Shown: piece by piece, positions 23,405 through 29,655 of the stretch
Layout of the letters: each line of letters starts with the position of its first letter
Position numbering within the stretch: the stretch's first letter is position 1
DNA from: Candidatus Curtissbacteria bacterium
GTDB taxonomy: Bacteria > Patescibacteriota > Microgenomatia > Curtissbacterales > GWA2-41-24
Reading direction: 5' to 3'
Length of the DNA: 47,158 nt
Assembly: GCA_016183325.1 (NCBI GenBank)
Contig: JACPEV010000001.1
Coordinates: 1-47,158 of the forward strand
Position numbers and translations under genes: made by a program
Notes under the pieces: model-generated
What the model was told of the DNA's origin: nothing
Database searches by the model: none
Seen by the model: only the letters and a program-made list of their open reading frames with translations

Positions 23405-23911
23405 ATGGAAGTATTCTCTAAACTACTAGGACTTCCTTTTTGGGAAAAATTGGTCGATTTGCATGGACTACTGGCGATGGTTTCTCTGGTGCTGTTTGGT
23501 GCCGGGATAATTCTCTACTTTGTAGTTTTAAAAAGCGGCAATTTTATTAAATGGCTAAAAACCGTACTCCTTTTTCTATTTGCCGATTTGGTTTTACTGG
23601 ACATTGCAGGTTTAAGTGTTTATATTCCTTACCGGGCGCCTGGGGGTCCTAGATCATATTTAATTTCGCAAGAGGAAACAGCCTGGCTCCACGGCATAAT
23701 TTTTGAACACAAGGAATTTCTGGCCTTTGCTCCACCCTTGATTATTTTGACAGCTTTTTTAGTTGTGCGAGTTCTTGGGAAAAATTTTAATGATCAGAGT
23801 GTTTCCTATCTTCGGCGTTCAGTGATATTTTCTTTATTAGTTTCTTTGGTTTTTGTTTTGGTGGTGGCAGCAGAAGCAGTTTTAGTAACTAAGGCGGCGC
23901 CGGTAGGGTGA
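23405..23911 (+). CDS. Hypothetical four-helix membrane protein
   Basis: A 168-residue protein with predicted membrane helices at about 17-39, 47-72, 104-125 and 142-160. Between helices 2 and 3 is a loop with YIPYRAPGGPRSYLI and HGIIFEHKEF. The His residues (HGLLAM, LHGIIFEHKE) could bind metal or heme, resembling small quinone or heme membrane proteins, but no family is established. It is followed 6 bp later by another small membrane gene, forming a two-gene unit. Confidence 0.72.
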   Translation: MEVFSKLLGLPFWEKLVDLHGLLAMVSLVLFGAGIILYFVVLKSGNFIKWLKTVLLFLFADLVLLDIAGLSVYIPYRAPGGPRSYLISQEETAWLHGIIFEHKEFLAFAPPLIILTAFLVVRVLGKNFNDQSVSYLRRSVIFSLLVSLVFVLVVAAEAVLVTKAAPVG

Positions 23912-23917
23912 AATAAA

Positions 23918-24250
23918 ATGGAAGAAAACGACCAGGCAAGTATGTCGTCTGCTAACAGTTATCTGATTTCAGCAAGCTTAAGTCTGCACTTTTTTTGGAT
24001 TTTAAATATCTTTAAAGAAGCCTTTCCACAAATAAAAAATTTTTTAACATTTTATCAACCGGTCGGTCCATTGCTTGGTTTATATATTTTATCTTCTTTG
24101 GTTTTTGTGCTTTTGTTGATCGTTTTTAAATTGGTCAAAATTGGCGATCAGAAAAAAGCTTTCTGGTTTTTTGTTTTGAGCTGTGTTATTTTTTTCTTTC
24201 TGGTTTTTCCACCAATCTTTGGGCCAATTGTGGATCTAATTAAAGGCTAA
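23918..24250 (+). CDS. Hypothetical membrane protein
   Basis: A 110-residue protein with three predicted membrane helices (about 14-32, 45-72 and 80-102) and short loops. No family is recognised. Close spacing with the upstream gene suggests translation from one mRNA and possible assembly together. The start ATG at 23918 lies 6 bp after the previous stop. Confidence 0.68.
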   Translation: MEENDQASMSSANSYLISASLSLHFFWILNIFKEAFPQIKNFLTFYQPVGPLLGLYILSSLVFVLLLIVFKLVKIGDQKKAFWFFVLSCVIFFFLVFPPIFGPIVDLIKG

Positions 24251-24288
24251 ATAAGGTAAAATAAATTCTATGAAAAACAAGGTATTTT

Positions 24289-24354
24289 AACCACGAGACA
24301 CCTTCAAATCAAACCACGAGACACCTTCAAATCAAACCACGAGACACCTTCAAC
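24289..24354. repeat. 23-bp tandem repeat, three units, upstream of RAYT copy 2
   Basis: The unit AACCACGAGACACCTTCAAA plus TCA occurs twice in full (24289-24311, 24312-24334) and once in part (24335-24354), followed by GTTGACACAT at 24364-24373. The word CACCTTCAA is the reverse complement of TTGAAGGTG found in the downstream array. This is probably the REP substrate of the adjacent transposase. A start codon at 24271 (MKNKVF) runs straight into the array, so a gene start may be truncated here. Confidence 0.85.
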
Positions 24355-24399
24355 GTGAACTACGTTGACACATTCTCTTTTTTCTGTTAATTTCTGGTT

Positions 24400-25065
24400 A
24401 TGCCATCAAACAGAAAAATAGTTTTTGCAAATGGTGAGTATTACCATCTTTTTAATAGAGGGGTTGAGAGAAGGCCTGTATTTACAAACAGACGCGAGTT
24501 CTCAAGAGCCGTTGACCTTATCAATTTTTACCACTTCCACAAACCCCCTCTGAGATATTCGAAGTATTTGGCACTTAACGAAGACCAAAAACCAATTTTT
24601 TTGTCAAACCTGACTGAAATAGCGGTAATTATTGTTGCTTTTTGTCTCATGGGAAATCACTTCCACTTTTTAGTGAAACAAGTCAAAGAAAGTGGAGTCT
24701 CAAAATTTATGGCTAATTTCATGAACAGTTATACAAAATATTTTAATACGAAATATCAGAGAGTAGGACCCTTATTCCAAGGAGCTTTTAAGGCAGTCCA
24801 CATTGAATCTGATGAGCAGTTACTTCACCTTTCCAGGTATATTCATCTGAATCCGGTTATGGGTTTTAAAATAAAAGCAGATGATTTAAAAGATTATGAA
24901 TGGTCTTCTTATCCTAGCTATACTGGAAGCACAGATGTAAGCTTTGTCGATAGCGACATTATTATGGATTTCTTTAAAAGGCCTGATAAGTATCAAAAAT
25001 TTGTTTTAGATCAAGCAGATTATGCAAAAAAATTAAAGGCAATTGAACATTTGGTTATCGATTGA
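24400..25065 (+). CDS. REP-associated tyrosine transposase (RAYT), copy 2
   Basis: A 221-residue Y1 HUH nuclease. The HUH motif is in MGNHFHFLVKQ; the catalytic Tyr is probably in SYTKYFNTKY; then RVGPLFQGAFKAVHIE and SRYIHLNPV. It starts MPSNRKIVFANGEYYHLFNR. It differs from copy 1 (8050-8727) and has its own flanking tandem arrays (24289-24354 and 25097-25148). Its last 156 bp are duplicated at 26482-26637. It is likely intact and may still act on the arrays beside it. Confidence 0.94.
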   Translation: MPSNRKIVFANGEYYHLFNRGVERRPVFTNRREFSRAVDLINFYHFHKPPLRYSKYLALNEDQKPIFLSNLTEIAVIIVAFCLMGNHFHFLVKQVKESGVSKFMANFMNSYTKYFNTKYQRVGPLFQGAFKAVHIESDEQLLHLSRYIHLNPVMGFKIKADDLKDYEWSSYPSYTGSTDVSFVDSDIIMDFFKRPDKYQKFVLDQADYAKKLKAIEHLVID

Positions 25066-25096
25066 AAGAGGACGTGCCAAGCTAAGTCACATTGAA

Positions 25097-25148
25097 GGTG
25101 GATGAACAAGGTGGATGAACTTTGAAGGTGGATGAACGGTGGATGAAC
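25097..25148. repeat. Four copies of GGTGGATGAAC downstream of RAYT copy 2
   Basis: Copies start at 25097, 25110, 25127 and 25138. Two are preceded by TTGAA. The same word plus CTTTGAAG follows the RAYT fragment at 26639-26655. The array is related by reverse complement to the upstream array (CACCTTCAA). Confidence 0.85.
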
Positions 25149-25176
25149 CATTAGATTTTTCGCCAGCAATAAAAGA

Positions 25177-25803
25177 ATGGAAAAGGTAAAACTCACTCAT
25201 AGAGAGAAACAAACTCTTGATAGTTACAACAAGTATGGCAAACAGTGGGCAGAAAGTCATCTGGATTTTGACTTTTGGAGCTCTGAACTTAAAAGATTTA
25301 AAAAATATTTACAAAGCGGTAAGATTTTAGAGATTGGTTCTGGAGGTGGCAGAGACGCAAAAGAGCTTATTAAAGCGGGTTACGAATATACAGGAACTGA
25401 TATTTCGAAGGGTTTACTTGAGGCAGCGAAAAAGTACAATCCAGGCGCAAAATTTCTTTTGGAAAGTGTTTATGATTTGGAGTTCCCAAAAGATTATTTT
25501 GATGGTTTTTGGGCGTGTGCGGTTTTACTTCATATTCCCAAGAACCGCATAGACAAGGCATTAAAGCGAATTCATAGGATTACAAAATCCCATGGGATTG
25601 GTTTCGTTTCTGTCAAAAAGGGTCGGGGTGAAATGGTTACCATCGAACCACCTCCCGACGGCAAAAGATTTTTCGCATATTATTCTTTAAAAGAGTTTGA
25701 GGAAACGTTGCGCAAGAACAATTTTGAAATATTGTACTCGAAAGAACGAAAGAAAACTGCAAAAACGACGTGGTTAATTTATTTTGTAAGACCGATTAAG
25801 TAA
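25177..25803 (+). CDS. Class I SAM-dependent methyltransferase
   Basis: A 208-residue Rossmann-type methyltransferase. Motif I is ILEIGSGGGRDAKELI, the acidic SAM-binding residue is in YTGTDISKGLLE, and motif IV is FDGFWACAVLLHIP. It resembles the UbiE/Methyltransf_11 group; the substrate cannot be predicted. It is followed 3 bp later by a NUDIX hydrolase, so the pair is probably co-expressed. The gene lies directly after the RAYT repeat array. Confidence 0.9.
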   Translation: MEKVKLTHREKQTLDSYNKYGKQWAESHLDFDFWSSELKRFKKYLQSGKILEIGSGGGRDAKELIKAGYEYTGTDISKGLLEAAKKYNPGAKFLLESVYDLEFPKDYFDGFWACAVLLHIPKNRIDKALKRIHRITKSHGIGFVSVKKGRGEMVTIEPPPDGKRFFAYYSLKEFEETLRKNNFEILYSKERKKTAKTTWLIYFVRPIK

Positions 25804-25806
25804 TTT

Positions 25807-26226
25807 ATGGAGCAAAAATTTCCAGAACCAACTGTCGGAGCTTTAATTGTTAACACGAAAGGTGAAATTTTACTCGTTAAATCTCCAAAATGGTTTGACA
25901 AGTATACTATTCCTGGTGGCCACGCTGAGCTTGGCGAAGATCTAGAAACGGCACTTATTAGAGAAGTCAAAGAAGAAGTTGGTTTAGGTGTAAAGGTTAA
26001 AAAACTTTTAAACTGGCAAGAAGCAATTTACTCTAAAGAATTTTACAAGCCGAAACATTTTATATTTTTCGACTACTATTGCACCACAAATAACTCAGAA
26101 GTTAAGATGGATGGCAGAGAGATTATTGATTTTATTTGGATAAAACCTGAAAAGGCAATTAAACTGAAAGTCGATAGCTTTACTCGGAAGACCATCGGGG
26201 AATATTTAAAGTTACTTAAACATTAA
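25807..26226 (+). CDS. NUDIX hydrolase (canonical box)
   Basis: A 139-residue NUDIX protein. The box is complete: GGHAELGEDLETALIREVKE then EVGL. Family members hydrolyse nucleoside diphosphates linked to another group; substrate unknown. WFDKYTIPGGH and FIWIKPEKAI fit the ADP-ribose/MutT-like fold. It forms a pair with the upstream methyltransferase. It is unrelated in detail to the degenerate NUDIX at 2688-3128. Confidence 0.92.
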   Translation: MEQKFPEPTVGALIVNTKGEILLVKSPKWFDKYTIPGGHAELGEDLETALIREVKEEVGLGVKVKKLLNWQEAIYSKEFYKPKHFIFFDYYCTTNNSEVKMDGREIIDFIWIKPEKAIKLKVDSFTRKTIGEYLKLLKH

Positions 26227-26232
26227 AAGATT

Positions 26233-26310
26233 ATGTGGGATACGATTTCTCAAATTGCAATTTTTATATTCGGGGTAAGCTCAATAGTTATACTGGACCC
26301 AATAATTTAG
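26233..26310 (+). pseudogene. Small membrane protein gene truncated by an IS3 end
   Basis: The ATG at 26233 starts MWDTISQIAIFIFGVSSIVI, the N-terminal helix of what looks like a small membrane protein. After VIL the frame enters the IS3-type terminal repeat (TGGACCC at 26294) and stops at 26308 (DPII, stop). The rest of the gene is not found nearby, so the original locus was cut here. Confidence 0.6.
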
Positions 26311-26450
26311 ACAGTGTCCTTAGACTAAATTACAATTAGTTTATGGATCAAAAAATACGCAGGGCCCACCCGGCGGCATTTAAAGCCAAGGTCGCGCTTG
26401 AAGCAATCAAAGAAACAAAAACCATCGCGGAACTTTCCAGTATATATTAG
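26294..26450 (+). mobile_element. IS3-family remnant: left end and start of OrfA
   Basis: TGGACCCAATAATTTAGACA then GTG is a typical IS3/IS150-group terminal repeat. Forty-nine bp inside, an ATG at 26343 opens MDQKIRRAHPAAFKAKVALE then AIKETKTIAEL, the N-terminus of an IS3 OrfA transposase (HTH_Tnp_1 type). The frame stops at 26450 after 35 residues, where IS3 similarity ends. No OrfB or right end is present. Confidence 0.85.
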
Positions 26451-26481
26451 GTGACCACCTTCCATTTGGCTTGGCTTGACA

Positions 26482-26637
26482 TATCCTAGCTATATTGGAA
26501 GCACAGATGTAAGCTTTGTCGATAGCGACATTATTATGGATTTCTTTAAAAGGCCTGATAAGTATCAAAAATTTGTTTTAGATCAAGCAGATTATGCAAA
26601 AAAATTAAAGGCAATTGAACATTTGGTTATCGATTGA
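26482..26637 (+). pseudogene. Duplicated 3' fragment of RAYT copy 2
   Basis: This 156-bp stretch matches 24910-25065, with one mismatch noticed (TATACTGG versus TATATTGG), including the stop codon. It is followed by the GGTGGATGAAC word that follows the full gene. The near identity shows a recent copying event, 1.6 kb away, perhaps by the RAYT or by repeat-mediated recombination. Confidence 0.92.
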
Positions 26638-26643
26638 AGGTGG

Positions 26644-26814
26644 ATGAACTTTGAAGTGAATTTTGATACAGAAAAGGAAAAGGCAAGCCATTCTCGGAAA
26701 GCCTTTTTAGAGAAGTTTGCTGATACAAAAACATTAATTATTGGCACACATTTCTCGACTCCAACAGCAGGTTATCTACACAGAGATGGTAAAAGTTTCA
26801 AACTTATTTTCTAA
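26644..26814 (+). pseudogene. C-terminal fragment of an MBL-fold hydrolase
   Basis: A 56-residue frame: NFDTEKEKASHSRKAFLEKF, then ADTKTLIIGTHFSTPTAGYL and HRDGKSFKLIF. The GTHF-(S/P)-P-TAG pattern with the preceding D.d..a..SR helix is the usual end of metallo-beta-lactamase-fold metal hydrolases. The metal-binding HxHxDH core is absent. The ATG comes from the RAYT-associated repeat GGTGGATGAAC. The stop overlaps the next dispersed repeat (TCTAATCTGG). Confidence 0.72.
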
Positions 26815-26878
26815 TCTGGAAATTACCCATAAAAAAGAGCTTGCACTGAGCGAAATCGAAGTGTAAGATTTGCTAGGA
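26812..26878. repeat. Dispersed repeat family C, copy 1
   Basis: Starts TAATCTGGAAATTACCCATA and ends near GTAAGATTTGC. Further copies begin at 27515 and 28638. In all three the left word CT-AATCTGGAAATTACCCA is followed by a hairpin-like region (ACTGAGCGAAATCGAAGTG here) and the right word GTAA(A/G)ATTTGC. Confidence 0.7.
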
Positions 26879-26880
26879 TA

Positions 26881-26909
26881 TTGACAATTATGATAAATTT
26901 GTCATAAAA
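26881..26909 (+). promoter_or_regulatory. Promoter and operator of higBA 1
   Basis: TTGACA at 26881-26886 precedes the near-perfect palindrome TTATGATAAATTTGTCATAA (26888-26907), which ends 3 bp before the toxin ATG. The palindrome contains -10-like words (TATGAT, ATAAAA). It is the expected binding site of the XRE antitoxin. Confidence 0.6.
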
Positions 26910-26910
26910 T

Positions 26911-27210
26911 ATGTCCAGAGTTCTTTATTTATCTGAAGTTGCAAAATACATTGAAAATTTAAATCCTGAAGACCACGCTCGTCTTACCAGAACTCGTCAG
27001 TTATTTGAGGAACGCGGATTTATTGTAGGGCAGAAATATGTTAAGAAGATTGCAAGAGGTAGTTTGTGGGAGTTAAGAGCAGGTAAGATCAGGTTGTTTC
27101 TATGTATTCGTGGGAATACTGCGGTGGGTGTTCATATTTTACAAAAGAAGTCGCAAAAGCTGCCATTAAAAGATGTAAAACTGGCAGAGAGGAGATGTAA
27201 ACAATTATGA
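26911..27210 (+). CDS. higB: RelE/HigB-type toxin
   Basis: A 99-residue protein of the phage-derived Gp49-like/HigB group: KKIARGSLWELRAGKIRLFL then CIRGNTAVGVHILQKKSQKL. The family cleaves mRNA on the ribosome. The WELR and KKSQK basic segments match conserved positions. The toxin precedes the antitoxin, the higBA order, with a 4-bp overlap (ATGA). A palindromic operator lies directly upstream. The module lies between two copies of dispersed repeat family C. Confidence 0.88.
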   Translation: MSRVLYLSEVAKYIENLNPEDHARLTRTRQLFEERGFIVGQKYVKKIARGSLWELRAGKIRLFLCIRGNTAVGVHILQKKSQKLPLKDVKLAERRCKQL

Positions 27211-27500
27211 AGAAGGTAAAACTTATCAGCGCTGAGGCTTTACACAAAAAATGGATGAAAGATCCAGAATATAGACGTGAGTATGAAAGGCTTGCGCCTG
27301 AATTTGAGATTGCGAGGCAAATTATTGATGCAAGAGTAAAAAGAAAAATTACTCAAGAGGAGCTGGCCAAAAGAATGGGAACAGGGCAGGCAGTCATATC
27401 CAGACTTGAGACTGCCAATGCTAAACCGTCACTTTCCTTAATCCAGCGATTAGCTGATGCCCTAAACCTTAAAGTAGAGCTTCGCTTTACTCAAAAATAG
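27207..27500 (+). CDS. higA: XRE-family antitoxin (HigA-like)
   Basis: A 97-residue protein. The N-terminal helical part (LHKKWMKDPEYRREYERLAP) is followed by a Cro/C1 HTH: KITQEELAKRMGTGQAVISR then LETANAKPSLSLIQRLADAL. It would neutralise HigB and repress the operon. It resembles the antitoxin at 29326-29598 in layout and motif order, so the two modules probably share ancestry. Confidence 0.9.
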   Translation: MKKVKLISAEALHKKWMKDPEYRREYERLAPEFEIARQIIDARVKRKITQEELAKRMGTGQAVISRLETANAKPSLSLIQRLADALNLKVELRFTQK

Positions 27501-27514
27501 TATAATCGAAATCC

Positions 27515-27700
27515 AATCCTAATCTGGAAATTACCCACAAAAAAGTGGTTCGACTGGTTCGACTTGGCTCACCACAGGTGCGCTCACCACTATAGCCAAA
27601 AATTGCTAATTTTATAAGCTTCTTAGCTCGTTCGAGACTGAGTCTCTCAGACGTTCGTCCCGAGGATTCAATCCGAGGGAGACGAATGTCCTCAAAAATG
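27515..27700. repeat. Dispersed repeat family C, copy 2 left part, plus REP-like hairpin
   Basis: AATCCTAATCTGGAAATTAC then CCACAAAAAAGTGG opens the copy. A palindrome-rich stretch follows (GACTGAGTCTCTCAG, TCCCGAGGATTCAATC-CGAGGGA). The matching right word GTAAAATTTGC is found only at 27915-27925, after a small frame at 27717-27851, so the copy is expanded or interrupted. No other gene is seen here. Confidence 0.6.
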
Positions 27701-27716
27701 CTAAAATCAGCATAAG

Positions 27717-27851
27717 ATGAGTAAGAAGATGGTTATTCTGCTAATTTCGGGATTACTGATCTATTTTTTTCTAATAAGTGATTGTGTAATAAATCGTGCA
27801 ACAGAGGGAATAAAGATAGACTGGCGTGAAATTAAAGATTGTGCTTATTAA
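27717..27851 (+). CDS. Possible small membrane protein
   Basis: A 44-residue frame: MSKKMVILLISGLLIYFFLI (one membrane helix) then SDCVINRATEGIKIDWREIK. It lies inside the expanded copy of repeat family C. There is no Shine-Dalgarno sequence. The hydrophobic N-terminus followed by a Cys resembles a lipoprotein or single-pass peptide, but the LISDC site is not a clear lipobox. Confidence 0.35.
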   Translation: MSKKMVILLISGLLIYFFLISDCVINRATEGIKIDWREIKDCAY

Positions 27852-27864
27852 TTATCGATATCGT

Positions 27865-27925
27865 TGCTTGCACTGAGTGACCTGTCCTGAGTTTGACCGA
27901 AAGAAGTCGAAGGGTAAAATTTGCT
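27865..27925. repeat. Dispersed repeat family C, copy 2 right part
   Basis: GCTTGCACTGAGTGACCTGT, then CCTGAGTTTGACCGAAAGAA and GTCGAAGGGTAAAATTTGC. GCTTGCACTGAG also occurs in copy 1 (26838-26849). The end word GTAAAATTTGC recurs in copies 1 and 3. It includes a degenerate tcctgag...cgaaggg REP. Confidence 0.6.
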
Positions 27926-27930
27926 TTGAA

Positions 27931-28302
27931 ATGATAGCTCTTGTATTTAATCTCCCTTTTACATTAATCGGAATCATCTCTGCTATCTTTTCTTTACCTT
28001 ATCAGATTAGAATAGTTAAAAATCCTTTATCTTTAGTAATTAAAGTTAGAAAATTTTGGTGGGTTTTTGGTTATATGAAAAATGCCAGGGCTATGACAAT
28101 AGGTTATATTGTTTTACTTGGTCCAAGACTTTTAAGAAATGATTTGGAACATGAATTTATTCATGTTAAACAATTTCAAAAATATCCTCTAATTTTCCCG
28201 CTGTTATATTTTTATGAACTTCTAAAAAATGGGCCTAGGAAAAACAGATTTGAAGATGAAGCATACACCTTATCAAGAAGTATCTATGAAGGCTCAAAAT
28301 AA
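27931..28302 (+). CDS. Small membrane-associated HExxH protein
   Basis: A 123-residue protein from the ATG at 27931; the upstream GTG at 27877 would read through repeat sequence. A hydrophobic N-terminus (ALVFNLPFTLIGIISAIFSL) is followed by LLRNDLEHEFIHVKQFQKYP, which contains HEFIH, a zincin HExxH motif. FEDEAY about 30 residues later could supply a third ligand. This is a minimal metallopeptidase-like layout of unproven activity. Its last codons overlap the start of a winged-helix gene by 17 bp, so the two are probably co-regulated. Confidence 0.7.
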   Translation: MIALVFNLPFTLIGIISAIFSLPYQIRIVKNPLSLVIKVRKFWWVFGYMKNARAMTIGYIVLLGPRLLRNDLEHEFIHVKQFQKYPLIFPLLYFYELLKNGPRKNRFEDEAYTLSRSIYEGSK

Positions 28303-28483
28303 GGATGAATTACTAGAAAAGACTCTTTCAATTATCAGGAAAAGTCCTGGGATTAGACCTTCTGAACTAAACAGATTATTAAATATTCCTCACAGTTGGA
28401 ATCTTAGGAAAACACTTATAAAAAGGGGGTTAATTAGAAAAGAAAAAGATGGCTCAGCAGTCCGTTATTATATAGCTTCTTAG
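28286..28483 (+). CDS. Small winged-helix DNA-binding protein
   Basis: A 65-residue protein from the ATG at 28286 (MKAQNKDELLEKTLSIIRKS). PGIRPSELNRLLNIPHSWNL then RKTLIKRGLIRKEKDG fits a winged-helix HTH with wing GSAVRYYIAS. An upstream start at 28229 is possible but would overlap the HExxH gene by 74 bp. It may regulate the overlapping upstream gene, as in some protease/repressor pairs, although this is only a positional inference. Confidence 0.65.
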   Translation: MKAQNKDELLEKTLSIIRKSPGIRPSELNRLLNIPHSWNLRKTLIKRGLIRKEKDGSAVRYYIAS

Positions 28484-28757
28484 CACTGGAAGTGTCCTTT
28501 CAGGGCCTCAAATCCGATTTAATCGGATTCAAAAATAGTAAATAATCCGCAGGTGTCAATATAATTCCACCTCATTCGAGTCTGAGCCTGAGGGCTCATC
28601 CCTCAGAGTCGAAGACCCAAGGGTGTCCATTGAAAACATAATCCTATTCTGGAAATTACCCACAAGAAAGTGGTTCGACTGTGCTCACCATTATAACCTT
28701 GTCCTGAGCCCGTTTACCCTGAGTTGAATCGAATGGGCCGCAGGAGTAAAATTTGCC
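28484..28757. repeat. Repeat-rich spacer with family C copy 3
   Basis: No gene is seen here. It contains GAGTCTGAGCCTGAGGGCTC then ATCCCTCAGAGTC (28567-28610), a nested palindrome. Copy 3 of family C follows at about 28638-28757: ATAATCCTATTCTGGAAATT, ACCCACAAGAAAGTGG, a degenerate REP (TTGTCCTGAGCCCGTTTACC) and the end word GTAAAATTTGC. Confidence 0.65.
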
Positions 28758-28794
28758 TGGAAAATCTTCTTACAAGCTTGGTATACTGATATTA

Positions 28795-29268
28795 ATGTCC
28801 GTTAAAATTCCACAACTGCTTCTGTCAATTGGAGTTTGCTTGGGGGCGGGTTTCATTGGTTCATTTTTTACAGTTTCCGCAATTCCCACCTGGTATGCAA
28901 CGCTAAATAAACCCATCTTTTCTCCTCCTAATTTGGTTTTTGCCCCTGTATGGACAACGCTTTATATTTTAATGGGAATATCATTGTATCTGGTGATAAG
29001 TGACAAGAGAAAAGTGACAAGTAAAAAAGCAGTTTTAATTTTTGCTATACAACTTGTATTAAATATCTTATGGTCTGTTATATTCTTTGGGCTTAAAAAT
29101 CCAACCTTAGCGTTTATTGAGATAGTAGCTTTATGGGTAACAATTTTTTTGACCATTAAATACTTTTATCCAATTTCAAAATTAGCAGCGTATTTGTTAA
29201 TTCCATATATCCTTTGGGTTAGCTTTGCTTCCATTCTAAACTTAGCCATTGTATTAATTAATCCCTAG
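28795..29268 (+). CDS. tspO: TspO/MBR family membrane protein
   Basis: A protein of about 157 residues from the ATG at 28795, with five membrane helices. Conserved TspO features: IPTWYATLNKPIFSPPNLVF then APVWTTLYILMGISLYL, the central QLVLNILWSVIFFGLKNP, and YLLIPYILWVSFASILNLAI. TspO proteins bind tetrapyrroles and other hydrophobic ligands and are linked to stress and light responses in bacteria. No tetrapyrrole genes are nearby. The terminal codons (INP, stop) run into CCCTAGGTGTCAAGCTA, a REP-family left end that supplies the TAG. Confidence 0.93.
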   Translation: MSVKIPQLLLSIGVCLGAGFIGSFFTVSAIPTWYATLNKPIFSPPNLVFAPVWTTLYILMGISLYLVISDKRKVTSKKAVLIFAIQLVLNILWSVIFFGLKNPTLAFIEIVALWVTIFLTIKYFYPISKLAAYLLIPYILWVSFASILNLAIVLINP

Positions 29269-29320
29269 GTGTCAAGCTAATCCACCCCCCCAGGTGTCCA
29301 AATGTCCCAGGTGTCCAAAA
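29263..29320. repeat. REP-like element overlapping the tspO stop
   Basis: CCCTAGGTGTCAAGCTAATC then CACCCCCCCAGGTGTC and a second CCCAGGTGTCC. GTGTCAAGCTA matches the left arm at the DUF763 stop. CCCTAGGT matches the gnd stop. This copy is degenerate. Confidence 0.65.
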
Positions 29321-29325
29321 GCAAT

Positions 29326-29598
29326 TTACTTAAATTGCACTGAAAGGGAAGTGTCAAGAACACTGGCCAATCTTTTTAGAAATGACAAAGAAGGGGTAGT
29401 TTGTCCGCTTTCCACTCTGGAAATAACAGATTGTTTGGTTTTAAGTTTTTTAGCAAGTTGGGCTTGTGTTAATCTTTTTTCGATTCTTGCCCGAATTAAT
29501 GCGTAGGCTATTTCGCGCTCAAGCCGGGTTTCTTCCCAAATTTTCTTAAATTCTGGGTTTTTGAGAAGCATTTTTTTATGTTTTTCCCAAGTCATCAT
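29326..29598 (-). CDS. higA: XRE-family antitoxin (HigA-like), second module
   Basis: A 90-residue protein. The N-terminal helix (EKHKKMLLKNPEFKKIWEET) is followed by HTH RLTQAQLAKKLKTKQSVISR then VESGQTTPSLSFLKRLASVL. It lies downstream of its toxin with a 57-bp gap that contains a perfect 20-bp palindrome, so the antitoxin may have its own regulated promoter. It is similar in plan to the HigA at 27207-27500. Confidence 0.9.
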   Translation of the reverse strand: MMTWEKHKKMLLKNPEFKKIWEETRLEREIAYALIRARIEKRLTQAQLAKKLKTKQSVISRVESGQTTPSLSFLKRLASVLDTSLSVQFK

Positions 29599-29634
29599 AA
29601 TATAAACAAGTTTGTTGCTATCGCAATAAACATT

Positions 29635-29654
29635 ATATCACAATATTGTGATAT
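29635..29654. promoter_or_regulatory. 20-bp perfect palindrome between toxin and antitoxin
   Basis: ATATCACAATATTGTGATAT is perfectly palindromic. It lies one base past the toxin stop and 37 bp before the antitoxin start (read on the - strand). Its placement inside the operon is unusual and suggests separate control of the antitoxin. Confidence 0.7.
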
Positions 29655-29655
29655 T

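Noticed and set aside
24289..24354. CRISPR array
   Set aside because: Units are 23 bp with no unique spacers between them and no cas genes are present; it is a simple tandem repeat beside a RAYT.
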